A stretch of 64,000 nucleotides of DNA from Pseudomonas gozinkensis (GTDB lineage: Bacteria; Pseudomonadota; Gammaproteobacteria; Pseudomonadales; Pseudomonadaceae): contig NZ_CP062253.1 of assembly GCF_014863585.1 (NCBI RefSeq), forward strand, positions 6,128,001-6,192,000, written 5' to 3'. A program made the position numbers and the translations under genes. The notes under the pieces are model-generated. The model was not told the DNA's origin, searched no databases, and worked only from the letters and a program-made list of their open reading frames with translations. This document shows, piece after piece, positions 26,715-35,310 of the stretch (positions are counted from its first letter, which is position 1; each line of letters begins with the position of its first letter).

Positions 26715-28310
26715 ATGCCCGTACCCGACCCGTTTCGCGAAGGCCTTGCCCGTGGCTGGAAAACCTACAACGGCGCGCAACTCACCGATGACCTGACCCT
26801 GGAAGCCGACGTCGCCATCATCGGCAGCGGCGCCGGTGGCGGCACCACGGCGGAAATCCTCAGCGCCGCCGGCTACAAAGTGCTGCTGATCGAAGAAGGC
26901 CCGCTCAAGACCAGCAGCGATTTCAAACTGCTGGAAGACCAGGCCTACAGCAGCCTCTATCAGGAAGGCATCGGCCGCATGAGCAAGGACGGCGCGATCA
27001 CCATCCTTCAGGGCCGCGCAGTCGGCGGCACCACGCTGATCAACTGGACATCGAGTTTTCGTACGCCCGAGCCGACCCTCGAACACTGGGCCAAAGAGCA
27101 CAACGTCAAAGGCCACAGCCCCGCCGACATGGCGCCGTGGTTCGAAAAAATGGAGCAGCGCCTCGGCGTCGCCCCGTGGATGGTGCCACCCAACGCCAAC
27201 AACGATGTGATCCGCAAAGGCTGCGAACAGCTCGGCTACAGCTGGCACGTGATCCCGCGCAACGTGCGCGGCTGCTGGAACCTGGGTTACTGCGGCATGG
27301 GCTGTCCGACCAACGCCAAGCAATCGATGATGGTCACGACCATTCCGGCGACCCTGGAAAAGGGTGGCGAACTGCTTTATCTGGCCCGGGCCGAAAAGCT
27401 GTTGATCAACGGCGACAAGGTCACCGGCCTGCAATGCGTGGCGATGGACGACCGCTGCGTCGAGCCGACTGGACGCACCATCACGGTCAAGGCGCGGCAC
27501 TACGTGCTGGCCGGTGGCGGGATCAACAGCCCGGCGCTGCTGATGCGTTCGGATGCACCGGATCCGCACAAACGGCTGGGCAAGCGCACCTTCCTGCATC
27601 TGGTGAACATGTCCGCCGGGCGTTTCGACGAGGTGATCAACCCGTTCTACGGTGCGCCGCAGTCGATCTACTCGGACCATTTCCAGTGGAAGGACGGCAC
27701 CACCGGCCCGATGGCCTACAAACTCGAAGTGCCGCCGCTGCACCCGGCGCTGGCCGCGACTTTGCTCGGTGGTTTTGGTCAGGAAAGCGCGCAACACATG
27801 GCGGACCTGCCCCACACCCACGCGATGCTGGCCCTGCTGCGCGACGGTTTTCACCCGGACAGTCAGGGCGGCAGCGTCGAGTTGCGCGGTGACGGCTCGC
27901 CGGTGCTCGACTATCAGGTTTCGCCTTACACCTGGGAAGGCTTGCGCCGGTCATTCCACAGCATGGCCGAGATCCAGTTCGCCGGCGGCGCCAAAGCGGT
28001 GATGCCGATGCACGCCGATGCGCGTTACGTGAACAGTCTGGCCGAGGCCCGCTCGTTGATCGACAGCCTGAGTCTGGAGTTGTATCGCACACGCCTGGGC
28101 AGCGCCCACGTCATGGGCGGTTGCGCCATGGGCGAAGACCCGAAGACTGCCGTCACCGACAGCCTCGGCCGGCATCATCAGCTACGCAATCTGTCGATTC
28201 ACGACGGCTCGCTGTTCCCCACCAGCATCGGCGCCAACCCGCAGTTGTCGGTGTATGGTCTGACGGCGCAGCTGGCGACATCCCTCGGCGAACGGTTGAG
28301 AAACCCGTGA
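26715..28310 (+). CDS. GMC-family FAD oxidoreductase
   Basis: A 531-residue alcohol- or sugar-oxidising flavoprotein. The FAD-binding motif is IIGSGAGGGTTAEIL near residues 36-50. GRAVGGTTLINWTSSFRTP marks the second FAD loop, and the C-terminal part has HVMGGCAMGED and IHDGSLFPTSIGANPQLS, the active-site side. It has no signal peptide of its own, while the gene before it encodes a Tat-lipoprotein. Export as a complex is therefore likely. Natural substrate unknown; a primary alcohol whose aldehyde feeds the linked dehydrogenase is a reasonable guess. Confidence 0.87.
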   Translation: MPVPDPFREGLARGWKTYNGAQLTDDLTLEADVAIIGSGAGGGTTAEILSAAGYKVLLIEEGPLKTSSDFKLLEDQAYSSLYQEGIGRMSKDGAITILQGRAVGGTTLINWTSSFRTPEPTLEHWAKEHNVKGHSPADMAPWFEKMEQRLGVAPWMVPPNANNDVIRKGCEQLGYSWHVIPRNVRGCWNLGYCGMGCPTNAKQSMMVTTIPATLEKGGELLYLARAEKLLINGDKVTGLQCVAMDDRCVEPTGRTITVKARHYVLAGGGINSPALLMRSDAPDPHKRLGKRTFLHLVNMSAGRFDEVINPFYGAPQSIYSDHFQWKDGTTGPMAYKLEVPPLHPALAATLLGGFGQESAQHMADLPHTHAMLALLRDGFHPDSQGGSVELRGDGSPVLDYQVSPYTWEGLRRSFHSMAEIQFAGGAKAVMPMHADARYVNSLAEARSLIDSLSLELYRTRLGSAHVMGGCAMGEDPKTAVTDSLGRHHQLRNLSIHDGSLFPTSIGANPQLSVYGLTAQLATSLGERLRNP

Positions 28311-28338
28311 AAAAGACGAAAATTCCGATCGTCTATAG

Positions 28339-28905
<567 letters not shown>

Positions 28906-28968
28906 CGACCGTTCAAACGGCGCCCGCGTGCACTACGGGCGCCAATGCGGCACAATTGCGCGCATTGA

Positions 28969-29259
<291 letters not shown>

Positions 29260-29271
29260 GCCCCTGACCCC

Positions 29272-29294
29272 GATCGCAGCGCCAGGCTGCGATC
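29272..29294. terminator. Possible terminator hairpin between ferredoxin and the small membrane protein
   Basis: Perfect 9-bp stem GATCGCAGC / GCTGCGATC with loop GCCAG. There is no T-run on either side, so it may only weakly terminate. The convergent gene ends just after it. Confidence 0.4.
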
Positions 29295-29297
29295 GCG

Positions 29298-29621
29298 TCA
29301 TTCACGCTGCTCGAATCCTTCCCCTGTGCAGCCCAGGCAACGCACGAACGCTGCTTTCGCCGGCGCCACCACCAACGCCTCTCCCGCATCGCCAATCCCG
29401 CCACCCAGCGCGGTGAACGGCAACGACACGACGAACGCCCCGGCACCGATCACCGTCGCCACCACCAGCAATGGTCGGGCAATCAGCAGATCGCCGAGCA
29501 TGGCGTAGGCCGGTGGATTCTGGATGGCGTAACGAGGGTCACCGCTGCCGCCTTCCGTGGCCTGAACGGTCAGGCTGAAGCACAGCAGCAGGGCGACGAT
29601 GAGGGTTTGCAAGGACTTCAT
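29298..29621 (-). CDS. Small exported membrane protein of unknown function
   Basis: A 107-residue protein starting at the ATG at complement 29619-29621. It has a signal peptide ([21 protein letters not shown]), a short soluble segment and then a long hydrophobic stretch (about 50-85, [25 protein letters not shown], cut here) with [12 protein letters not shown] after it. The tail contains two cysteines (RCLGC). I recognise the general look of a pseudomonad protein often called a multidrug-transporter-like small protein, but no function can be supported. Confidence 0.7.
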   Translation of the reverse strand: MKSLQTLIVALLLCFSLTVQATEGGSGDPRYAIQNPPAYAMLGDLLIARPLLVVATVIGAGAFVVSLPFTALGGGIGDAGEALVVAPAKAAFVRCLGCTGEGFEQRE

Positions 29622-29689
29622 GGCACGATCCTTCGGGCTAACAGTGAGACAACTCACTATAGACCGTAGGACTTTTTCGGACGCTTTGC

Positions 29690-30502
29690 TCAGCTTTGGC
29701 AGCGCGGACACCAGACGCTGGCACGCTGACCGAGCTTCATTTCCCGCAGGCCCGTGCCGCAGACCTTGCAGTGCTCGCCGCCACGACCGTAGACAAACAG
29801 TTCCTGCTGGAAATACCCCGGCTGCCCGTCGCCACCGATGAAATCGCGCAACGTGGTGCCGCCGCGCGCGATGGCGGCAGCGAGGATGCGTTTGATCTCG
29901 ATCGCCAGCTTCAAATAACGCGCCCGGGAAATGCCTTTGGCTTCACGGCGCGGATCGATACCGGCGGCGAACAGCGCTTCGGTCGCGTAGATATTGCCGA
30001 CCCCCACCACCACCGCGTTGTCCATGATGAACGGTTTGACCGCCATCGAACGCCCGCGTGACAGCTGATACAAGCGCTCGCCATCGAACAGATCGGTCAA
30101 CGGCTCCGGGCCCAGGCGAATCAGCAATTCGTGATTGAGCGGGTCGGTGCTCCAGAGCATCGCCCCGAAGCGCCGCGGATCGGTGTAGCGCAGGGCCAGG
30201 CCCGACTCCAGTTCGATATCGACATGCTCATGCTTGGCCGCCGGCATCCCGACTTCCACCAGCCGCAAGTTACCCGACATACCCAAGTGACTGATCAGCG
30301 TGCCGACCTCGGCATTGATCAGCAGATACTTGGCACGCCGCTCGACCAGCACGATGCGCTGCCCGGACAGGCGCACATCGAGGTCTTCGGGAATCGGCCA
30401 GCGCAGCCGCCGGTCACGCACGATCACCCGGCTGACGCGCTGGCCTTCCAGGTGCGGGGCGATCCCGCGACGGGTGGTTTCGACTTCCGGCAATTCAGGC
30501 AT
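29690..30502 (-). CDS. mutM: Formamidopyrimidine-DNA glycosylase MutM (Fpg)
   Basis: Removes 8-oxoguanine and related lesions from DNA by a combined glycosylase/lyase reaction. The 270-residue protein begins [12 protein letters not shown] after Met, with the catalytic Pro and Glu at positions 2 and 3. It has a Lys near 57 (RRAKYLL), the H2TH region around [15 protein letters not shown] and the C-terminal zinc finger [24 protein letters not shown] (cut for length). It is a single gene, downstream of an HDOD protein. Confidence 0.96.
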   Translation of the reverse strand: MPELPEVETTRRGIAPHLEGQRVSRVIVRDRRLRWPIPEDLDVRLSGQRIVLVERRAKYLLINAEVGTLISHLGMSGNLRLVEVGMPAAKHEHVDIELESGLALRYTDPRRFGAMLWSTDPLNHELLIRLGPEPLTDLFDGERLYQLSRGRSMAVKPFIMDNAVVVGVGNIYATEALFAAGIDPRREAKGISRARYLKLAIEIKRILAAAIARGGTTLRDFIGGDGQPGYFQQELFVYGRGGEHCKVCGTGLREMKLGQRASVWCPRCQS

Positions 30503-30561
30503 GAGTGTCTCGAATCAAAGGTCTTTTCAAATCATGAGCTTTTGAATCATGAGCTTTCGAA

Positions 30562-31428
30562 TCAGTGTGCGCCAAGTTCGCGGATCGTCTGCTTCAACGT
30601 TTCGAAGTCGTAATCCGAGAGGCCGATGTATTCCAGCACCAGCGGCCCGACAGCCTGCCATTCGAAGTCTTCGGTCTGGTTGCCCAGCACCCGGTACGAC
30701 GCGCAGATGTGCTCGGCCATTTTCAGGATCGCCAGCAGGTTTTTCATCTGACTGTTGCGCGAAGTCTCGTCGCTGAAGATCGCCAGGGCATTGTGGTGGT
30801 TGGCGATGGCCGCGCTGACGTGTTCCGGCAGGCGCCAGGACTTCGCGGTGTAGTAACCGACCACCGAGTGATTGGTGTTGTAGACATCGTTCTCGGTGTC
30901 CACGACCCGGCGCTCGGCACTTGCGTTGGCGTAGGCCTTTTCGAGCGTCGTCATGTAATCCGGGAAACGCTGAAGCATCAACGGCACGCCGCAGTCATGG
31001 AACAGACCCAGGGCGTAAGCCTCGTCGCTGGCCTCGGTGCCGACACGCTTGGCCAGGGTCAGGCAGGTCATGGCCACGTCCTGGGCGGTATCCCAGAAAC
31101 GGTTGAGGGTGACGATAGTGTCGTCATTCATCTCGCCCTTGATCGACATCGCGTTGATCAGATTGACGATCGAACGACTGCCCAACAGGTTCACCGCGCG
31201 CTTGATCGAAGTGATCTTGTTGCTCAGGCCGTAATACGGCGAGTTGACGATTTTCAGCAGCGAGCCGGACAGGCCGGGATCCTGGGAGATCAGCTTGGCG
31301 ATCGTCTCCAGGTCCGGGTCGGGCATGTATTGCTCCATTTGCAGATCCACCATGATCTGCGGCTGCGCGGGCACGCTGATGCCTTGCAGGGACTGTTGAA
31401 TCTGTTCGGTGGTCAGCTCTTGGGACAT
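30562..31428 (-). CDS. HDOD domain signalling protein
   Basis: A 288-residue protein with one HDOD domain across most of its length (about 20-215). Family-typical segments include LISQDPGLSGSLLKIVNSPYYG, INLLGSRSIVNL-like text and LGLFHDCGVPLML, each cut or paraphrased. HDOD proteins resemble HD phosphohydrolases but usually lack full metal ligands, and they act in c-di-GMP and stress signalling. The HD-like pair here is His-Asp in FHDCG. No partner gene is near. The function cannot be set from sequence. Confidence 0.85.
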   Translation of the reverse strand: MSQELTTEQIQQSLQGISVPAQPQIMVDLQMEQYMPDPDLETIAKLISQDPGLSGSLLKIVNSPYYGLSNKITSIKRAVNLLGSRSIVNLINAMSIKGEMNDDTIVTLNRFWDTAQDVAMTCLTLAKRVGTEASDEAYALGLFHDCGVPLMLQRFPDYMTTLEKAYANASAERRVVDTENDVYNTNHSVVGYYTAKSWRLPEHVSAAIANHHNALAIFSDETSRNSQMKNLLAILKMAEHICASYRVLGNQTEDFEWQAVGPLVLEYIGLSDYDFETLKQTIRELGAH

Positions 31429-31607
31429 AAGTACACACTCTGGGACAGGCGGCGATTCTAACCTCTAAAAACCGACGGACGACACATCGGGGGCAGATCG
31501 GCGGAAACTTTCATTCAAGACCATCTGGCCAATTCTGCCTTCATTCATTTGCAGGCCGGGCTGACGCGCCGCGTGTCCAGCGTCGAACCCGCGTGCGGCG
31601 CAACACG

Positions 31608-31613
31608 GTATAC
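31608..31613 (+). promoter_or_regulatory. Probable -10 box of the RlmI-like gene
   Basis: TATACT lies 28 bases before the chosen start at 31641. The -35 region is weak. Confidence 0.4.
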
Positions 31614-31640
31614 TCCCGCTCTTTTTTCCGGAGCGACGTC

Positions 31641-32837
31641 ATGTCCCTGCCTAGCTTGCGCCTCAAAGCCAACGCCGACCGTCGCCTGCGCGCCGGTCAC
31701 CTGTGGATCTACAGCAACGAAATCGACGTGGCCGCGACCCCGTTGCACGGCTTCAAGGCCGGCGACCAGTCGATCCTCGAAGCCGCCGGCGGCAAGCCGC
31801 TGGGCATCGTCGCCATGAGCCCGAACAACCTGATCTGCGCGCGCCTGCTGTCGCGCGACATCAAGCTGCCGCTGGACAAGTCGCTGCTGGTGCATCGCCT
31901 GAACGTGGCGCTGTCGCTGCGCGAGCGTCTGTTCGACAAGCCGTTCTATCGCCTGGTCTACGGCGATTCCGACCTGTTGCCGGGTCTGGTGGTCGACCGT
32001 TTCGGCGACATCCTGGTGGTGCAGCTCGCCTCGGCGACCATGGAAGCGCATAAAGATGACGTGATCGCGGCGCTGACCCAAGTGCTCAAGCCAAGCGGCA
32101 TCCTGTTCAAGAACGACTCCGCCGCTCGCGACGCCGAAGGCCTCGAGCGTTACACCGAAACCGTGTTCGGCGTGGTGCCGGAGTGGGTGGCGCTGGAAGA
32201 GAACGGCGTGAAATTCGAAGCGCCGGTGGTTCAGGGCCAGAAAACCGGCTGGTTCTACGATCACCGCATGAACCGCGCACGTCTGGCCCCCTACGCCAAG
32301 GGCAAGCGTGTGCTTGACCTGTACAGCTACATCGGTGGCTGGGGTGTTCAAGCCGCCGCGTTCGGCGCCAGCGAAGTATTCTGCGTCGACGCATCGGGCT
32401 TCGCCCTCGACGGCGTCGAGCGCAACGCCGCACTGAACGGTTTCGCCGACAAGATGACCTGCATCGAAGGCGACGTCTTCGAAGCACTGAAGGAACTCAA
32501 GGCCAGCGAAGAACGCTTCGACGTGATCGTTGCCGACCCGCCTGCATTCATCAAACGCAAGAAAGACCTGAAGAACGGTGAAGGCGCCTACCGTCGCCTG
32601 AACGAGCAAGCCATGCGCCTGCTCAACAAGGACGGCATCCTGTTCAGCGCTTCCTGCTCGATGCACCTGCCGGAAGACGATCTGCAGAACATCCTGCTGA
32701 CCAGCGCCCGTCATCTGGACCGCAACATCCAGCTGCTGGAGCGCGGCGGTCAGGGCCCGGATCACCCGGTACACCCGGCCATCCCGGAAACCCGCTACAT
32801 CAAGAGCATCACCTGCCGTCTGCTGCCTAACAGCTGA
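31641..32837 (+). CDS. RlmI-like 23S rRNA cytosine methyltransferase (PUA + SAM domains)
   Basis: A 398-residue protein with an N-terminal PUA domain (about 1-75, starting MSLPSLRLKANADRRLRAGH) followed by a Rossmann SAM domain. SAM motifs are VLDLYSYIGGWGVQAAAFGA and VFCVDASG, and the catalytic-loop segment is VIVADPPAFIKRKKDLK. This order matches RlmI, which makes m5C1962 in E. coli 23S rRNA; the exact position here is inferred. I chose ATG 31641 because the longer frame starts inside a promoter-like region. A strong terminator follows. Confidence 0.88.
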   Translation: MSLPSLRLKANADRRLRAGHLWIYSNEIDVAATPLHGFKAGDQSILEAAGGKPLGIVAMSPNNLICARLLSRDIKLPLDKSLLVHRLNVALSLRERLFDKPFYRLVYGDSDLLPGLVVDRFGDILVVQLASATMEAHKDDVIAALTQVLKPSGILFKNDSAARDAEGLERYTETVFGVVPEWVALEENGVKFEAPVVQGQKTGWFYDHRMNRARLAPYAKGKRVLDLYSYIGGWGVQAAAFGASEVFCVDASGFALDGVERNAALNGFADKMTCIEGDVFEALKELKASEERFDVIVADPPAFIKRKKDLKNGEGAYRRLNEQAMRLLNKDGILFSASCSMHLPEDDLQNILLTSARHLDRNIQLLERGGQGPDHPVHPAIPETRYIKSITCRLLPNS

Positions 32838-32861
32838 CAGACGCACAGCGTGGAAGCTATC

Positions 32862-32893
32862 GAAAGGGGAGCCCATGGGCTCCCCTTTCTTTT
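32862..32893 (+). terminator. Rho-independent terminator after the RlmI-like gene
   Basis: Perfect 13-bp stem, GAAAGGGGAGCCC (32862-32874) and GGGCTCCCCTTTC (32877-32889), followed by TTTT. Confidence 0.93.
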
Positions 32894-32896
32894 ATC

Positions 32897-33136
32897 TCGC
32901 ACTTTGCTTTCCTACATTTATCGCCCTGTCGACGCGCAGGACATTTCCGTGAATACTTTATTTACTGACATTTAACTTACACACTCACTTCCAACCGAAG
33001 ATCACTCCGACAAAATTACTGGATTATTCCTACTTAATATTTGCTTGCGATTAATCCATTACAAACTATTATTAAGTCGTCACCACGGAGGTGACACCAA
33101 CTAACCACGAAGCAACAATGAACAAGGAGTTCAATC
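32897..33136. other. AT-rich leader and promoter region of the peptide/SagB cassette
   Basis: Clearly AT-richer than the flanks. It holds a candidate sigma-70 promoter: TTGCGA at 33045-33050 and TATTAT at 33067-33072, 16 bases apart. It also contains the GTCACC-ACGGA-GGTGAC hairpin (33079-33095). No gene with recognisable coding pattern was found in 32897-33110. Confidence 0.5.
33079..33129 (+). promoter_or_regulatory. Two RsmA/CsrA-like GGA motifs in the leader
   Basis: The first motif is ACGGA in the loop of a perfect 6-bp stem, GTCACC (33079-33084) and GGTGAC (33090-33095). The second is CAAGGAG (33123-33129), which is also the Shine-Dalgarno of the 23-codon gene. A loop-displayed ANGGA plus a second copy at the ribosome site is the usual layout of Gac/Rsm targets in pseudomonads. 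Binding is an inference. Confidence 0.5.
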
Positions 33137-33208
33137 ATGAAAGCAATTACTCTGGAATCCCGCTCCCTCGCAAACCTGGCTTTTCTGGTCGCACCTAAAG
33201 CCCGTTAA
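33137..33208 (+). CDS. 23-residue peptide, candidate precursor or leader peptide
   Basis: A very short gene, ATG at 33137 to TAA at 33206-33208, with AAGGAG seven bases before the start. The product begins MKAITLESRS, has a hydrophobic middle (LANLAFLVA) and ends PKAR. It has Thr5, Ser8 and Ser10 but no Cys, no signal peptide and only an internal hydrophobic patch. It is followed by a strong hairpin and then by SagB-type dehydrogenase, diiron oxygenase and exporter genes. A ribosomal-peptide precursor is the most interesting reading; a regulatory upstream peptide is the main alternative. I do not recognise the sequence. Confidence 0.6.
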   Translation: MKAITLESRSLANLAFLVAPKAR

Positions 33209-33216
33209 GTAAGGTT

Positions 33217-33246
33217 GGCGCTGGGTATAGCCGGCTACCCAGCGCC
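33217..33246 (+). promoter_or_regulatory. Perfect 11-bp hairpin between the peptide gene and the SagB-type gene
   Basis: GGCGCTGGGTA (33217-33227) pairs with TACCCAGCGCC (33236-33246) around an 8-base loop. It begins 9 bases after the peptide stop. No T-run follows, so it is better read as an mRNA-stabilising or partial-attenuation element that favours the peptide over the downstream enzymes. Confidence 0.75.
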
Positions 33247-33283
33247 TCTGACAAAGCACCTATCCAGAGCAGCGTGCCCCAAC

Positions 33284-34357
33284 ATGCATATAAACCCTTA
33301 TTTATTCATACTGCCACGAACGCCCGGCCAGATAGTCTGGAACTACAAAGACCATACTCAACACGAACTTGACCTTGAGTACTCTTCCCGACTGACGCAA
33401 CTTGTCCACAACCCTGACTTATATGACAGCAGCAACATAATAGACACACAGCTATTAAATGCCGGAATACTGATTTCTTCAAAAAACTCAGCACCTGCCT
33501 GGGGCTGGGATGAACTGTCCAGGATCTACCATATCGGGACTCGGGATATTCCTTGCGAACACACTCCCCGAAACATTCAGGAATGGTCCAGGCAATACCT
33601 CGAGCACTGCAATACAGTGCTTGCCACTCCACCGCCGGTCGACATCCCTGCGGATACCCGTCCGGACGCACTCATCGCCCTACCCGCACCGCTCGTACTG
33701 AATGACGACAGCCTGTCGAGTTCACTGACCCGGAGAAAGACCTGCCGATCCTTCACCGGCGCCGCCGTGTCGCTGGACGATGTCGGCACCTTGCTCTACC
33801 TGTCACTCGGTTACCTGCGAGAACGCGAAGCCGATTGCGACGACAGCATCGCCGATGGACTGAGCGCGCGGCGCAGCAGCCCTTCCGGGGGCGGGCTCAA
33901 TGCCTGCGCCGGGTACGTGTTTGTCCAGAACGTCGACGGACTGGCGCCCGGCGTGTATGCCTACCACTCCGTCGAACACGCCTTGAGCTTCATCAACCCC
34001 TTGCCCGACACCGCGCCCGGCAATCTGCTGGGGGGCCAGCATTTCATCAATAACCTGCCATTGGGATTGTTCATCACCGCCCGCTTCGACCGGCTCTGGT
34101 GGAAATACCCCCACTCGCGCGCCTATCGAATGGCGTTCGTCGAAGCCGGGCACCTTTCACAGACGTTTCAGCTGGTGGCCACAGCCCTGGGTATGAACAC
34201 CTGGCTGACGGGCGCGTTTTCCGATGATCAGGTCGAAACGTTGCTGAAGCTCGAGAACAGTGCAGAGCAACCCTTGTTCTTTGTCGGTTGCGGGGAAAGC
34301 GACGGTCAGGCGATGTGCCAGGAAATGCGTGACCTGCTGCGTGAGGCACAACCATGA
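33284..34357 (+). CDS. SagB/McbC-type FMN-dependent dehydrogenase
   Basis: A 357-residue nitroreductase-fold protein of the SagB type, whose RiPP members oxidise azolines to azoles. The N-terminal third (1-120) is a helical extension. FMN-binding segments are RRKTCRSF (150-157) and RRSSPSGGGLNA (196-207). A Lys274-Tyr275 pair in WWKYPHSRAYRMAFVEAGH matches the catalytic Lys-Tyr of McbC-like oxidases. I chose ATG 33284, just after the hairpin; a TTG at 33215 would place the start inside it. Its stop overlaps the next start (ATGA). No YcaO cyclodehydratase is nearby, so azole formation is not assured. Confidence 0.85.
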   Translation: MHINPYLFILPRTPGQIVWNYKDHTQHELDLEYSSRLTQLVHNPDLYDSSNIIDTQLLNAGILISSKNSAPAWGWDELSRIYHIGTRDIPCEHTPRNIQEWSRQYLEHCNTVLATPPPVDIPADTRPDALIALPAPLVLNDDSLSSSLTRRKTCRSFTGAAVSLDDVGTLLYLSLGYLREREADCDDSIADGLSARRSSPSGGGLNACAGYVFVQNVDGLAPGVYAYHSVEHALSFINPLPDTAPGNLLGGQHFINNLPLGLFITARFDRLWWKYPHSRAYRMAFVEAGHLSQTFQLVATALGMNTWLTGAFSDDQVETLLKLENSAEQPLFFVGCGESDGQAMCQEMRDLLREAQP

Positions 34358-35310
34358 GCGCCCTCGCCCCGGAACCGGTCTTTCAGTTCACCCTGAGTGA
34401 CTGGAACACCCGCGCCTCGGTTCGCACCAGTTCTCACGATTACCGCTTACCGGATGACCTGCAGAAACAACTGGAGACCCGGCACTGGTTTCCGCCGGCG
34501 TTCCTGCCCTACCTGGCCCACCCGGTCATCGAAGCAGCGGGCCGTTCGATGCTGCATCGGCTTACGGCCCGGCATCTGGTGCATTTTCTCGACTACACCA
34601 CGCTACTTGAACACCGAATCGTCAATCGCGCCGTCGAAACCATCGTCCACGGCGAGCTCCCGGTCGAGGTACCGGCGCCGATGAAAACGGCCGCACTCCA
34701 GCTCTACACCGACGAGGGCTATCACGCCCTGTTTTCCAGTCAGGTGGCGGAGCAGATTGCTGGCGTCTACGCCCTCAGCGCGCGTCCGGCGATGCCCAGG
34801 CGGATCACCCGGATGAACCTGCTGATTGCGCGCACCGGGCAGGAGCAACGGCCGCTGGTGTGCTTTCTTCTGGGTTTCGTCTCGGAAACCATCATTGCCC
34901 GTGAACTGCTGGATGTATGCCGCGACAGCCTGGTGTCCGGGGTCAACGACATGTTGCGCGATCACCTGACCGACGAAGCGCGCCACAGCCGCTATTTCAC
35001 CGAAGTGTTCCACTACCTCTGGCTGCGCCTGGGCCCGCGACAGAGAACGTTCACCGCAACGACCTTGCTCGACATTTTCGCAATCTTTTTCGAAGTGGAT
35101 GAGCTCTGGCTGCAGGAAAGCCTCAGTGGCGCAGGTATTGCTAACACGACGGTGACGGACATTCTCGGCACGATGACAACCACCCAGGCCAGTCAGCGGC
35201 GGGCTCGCGCCGGCAGCCTCGCCACACTGAACGCATTGAAGAAAGCCGGCTTTTTCAACGAACCTCAAAACCAGACACTATTTGCCAAGGCAGGACTGAT
35301 CGATGGATGA
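34354..35310 (+). CDS. AurF/CmlI-type diiron N-oxygenase
   Basis: A 318-residue helical, non-heme diiron protein. The ligand pattern of AurF is intact by spacing: Glu86, then Glu121-x-x-His124 (DEGYH), Glu178 (VSETII), His204 and Glu208-x-x-His211 (HLTDEARH). The Glu-35-ExxH and HxxxExxH spacings match what I recall for AurF. Enzymes of this type oxidise amines to hydroxylamines or nitro groups. Its start overlaps the SagB-type stop and its stop overlaps the MFS start by 8 bases, so translation is coupled across the cassette. The substrate is unknown; the peptide or a derived amine is the leading guess. Confidence 0.85.
   Translation: MSALAPEPVFQFTLSDWNTRASVRTSSHDYRLPDDLQKQLETRHWFPPAFLPYLAHPVIEAAGRSMLHRLTARHLVHFLDYTTLLEHRIVNRAVETIVHGELPVEVPAPMKTAALQLYTDEGYHALFSSQVAEQIAGVYALSARPAMPRRITRMNLLIARTGQEQRPLVCFLLGFVSETIIARELLDVCRDSLVSGVNDMLRDHLTDEARHSRYFTEVFHYLWLRLGPRQRTFTATTLLDIFAIFFEVDELWLQESLSGAGIANTTVTDILGTMTTTQASQRRARAGSLATLNALKKAGFFNEPQNQTLFAKAGLIDG

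Noticed and set aside
28919..28943. 8-bp inverted repeat GGCGCCCG/CGGGCGCC after coaD
   Set aside because: No T-run and a loop of nine bases in GC-rich sequence; a functional terminator or site cannot be supported.
33118..33198. Overlapping 26-codon frame starting at ATG 33118 in the peptide region
   Set aside because: It has no ribosome site at a proper distance (the nearest GGAGG is more than 20 bases away), whereas ATG 33137 has AAGGAG seven bases upstream. It is kept as a weak alternative only.
33215..33283. N-terminal extension of the SagB-type protein from TTG 33215
   Set aside because: The start and the first codons lie inside the perfect hairpin and have no spaced ribosome site; the family-like sequence begins at ATG 33284.
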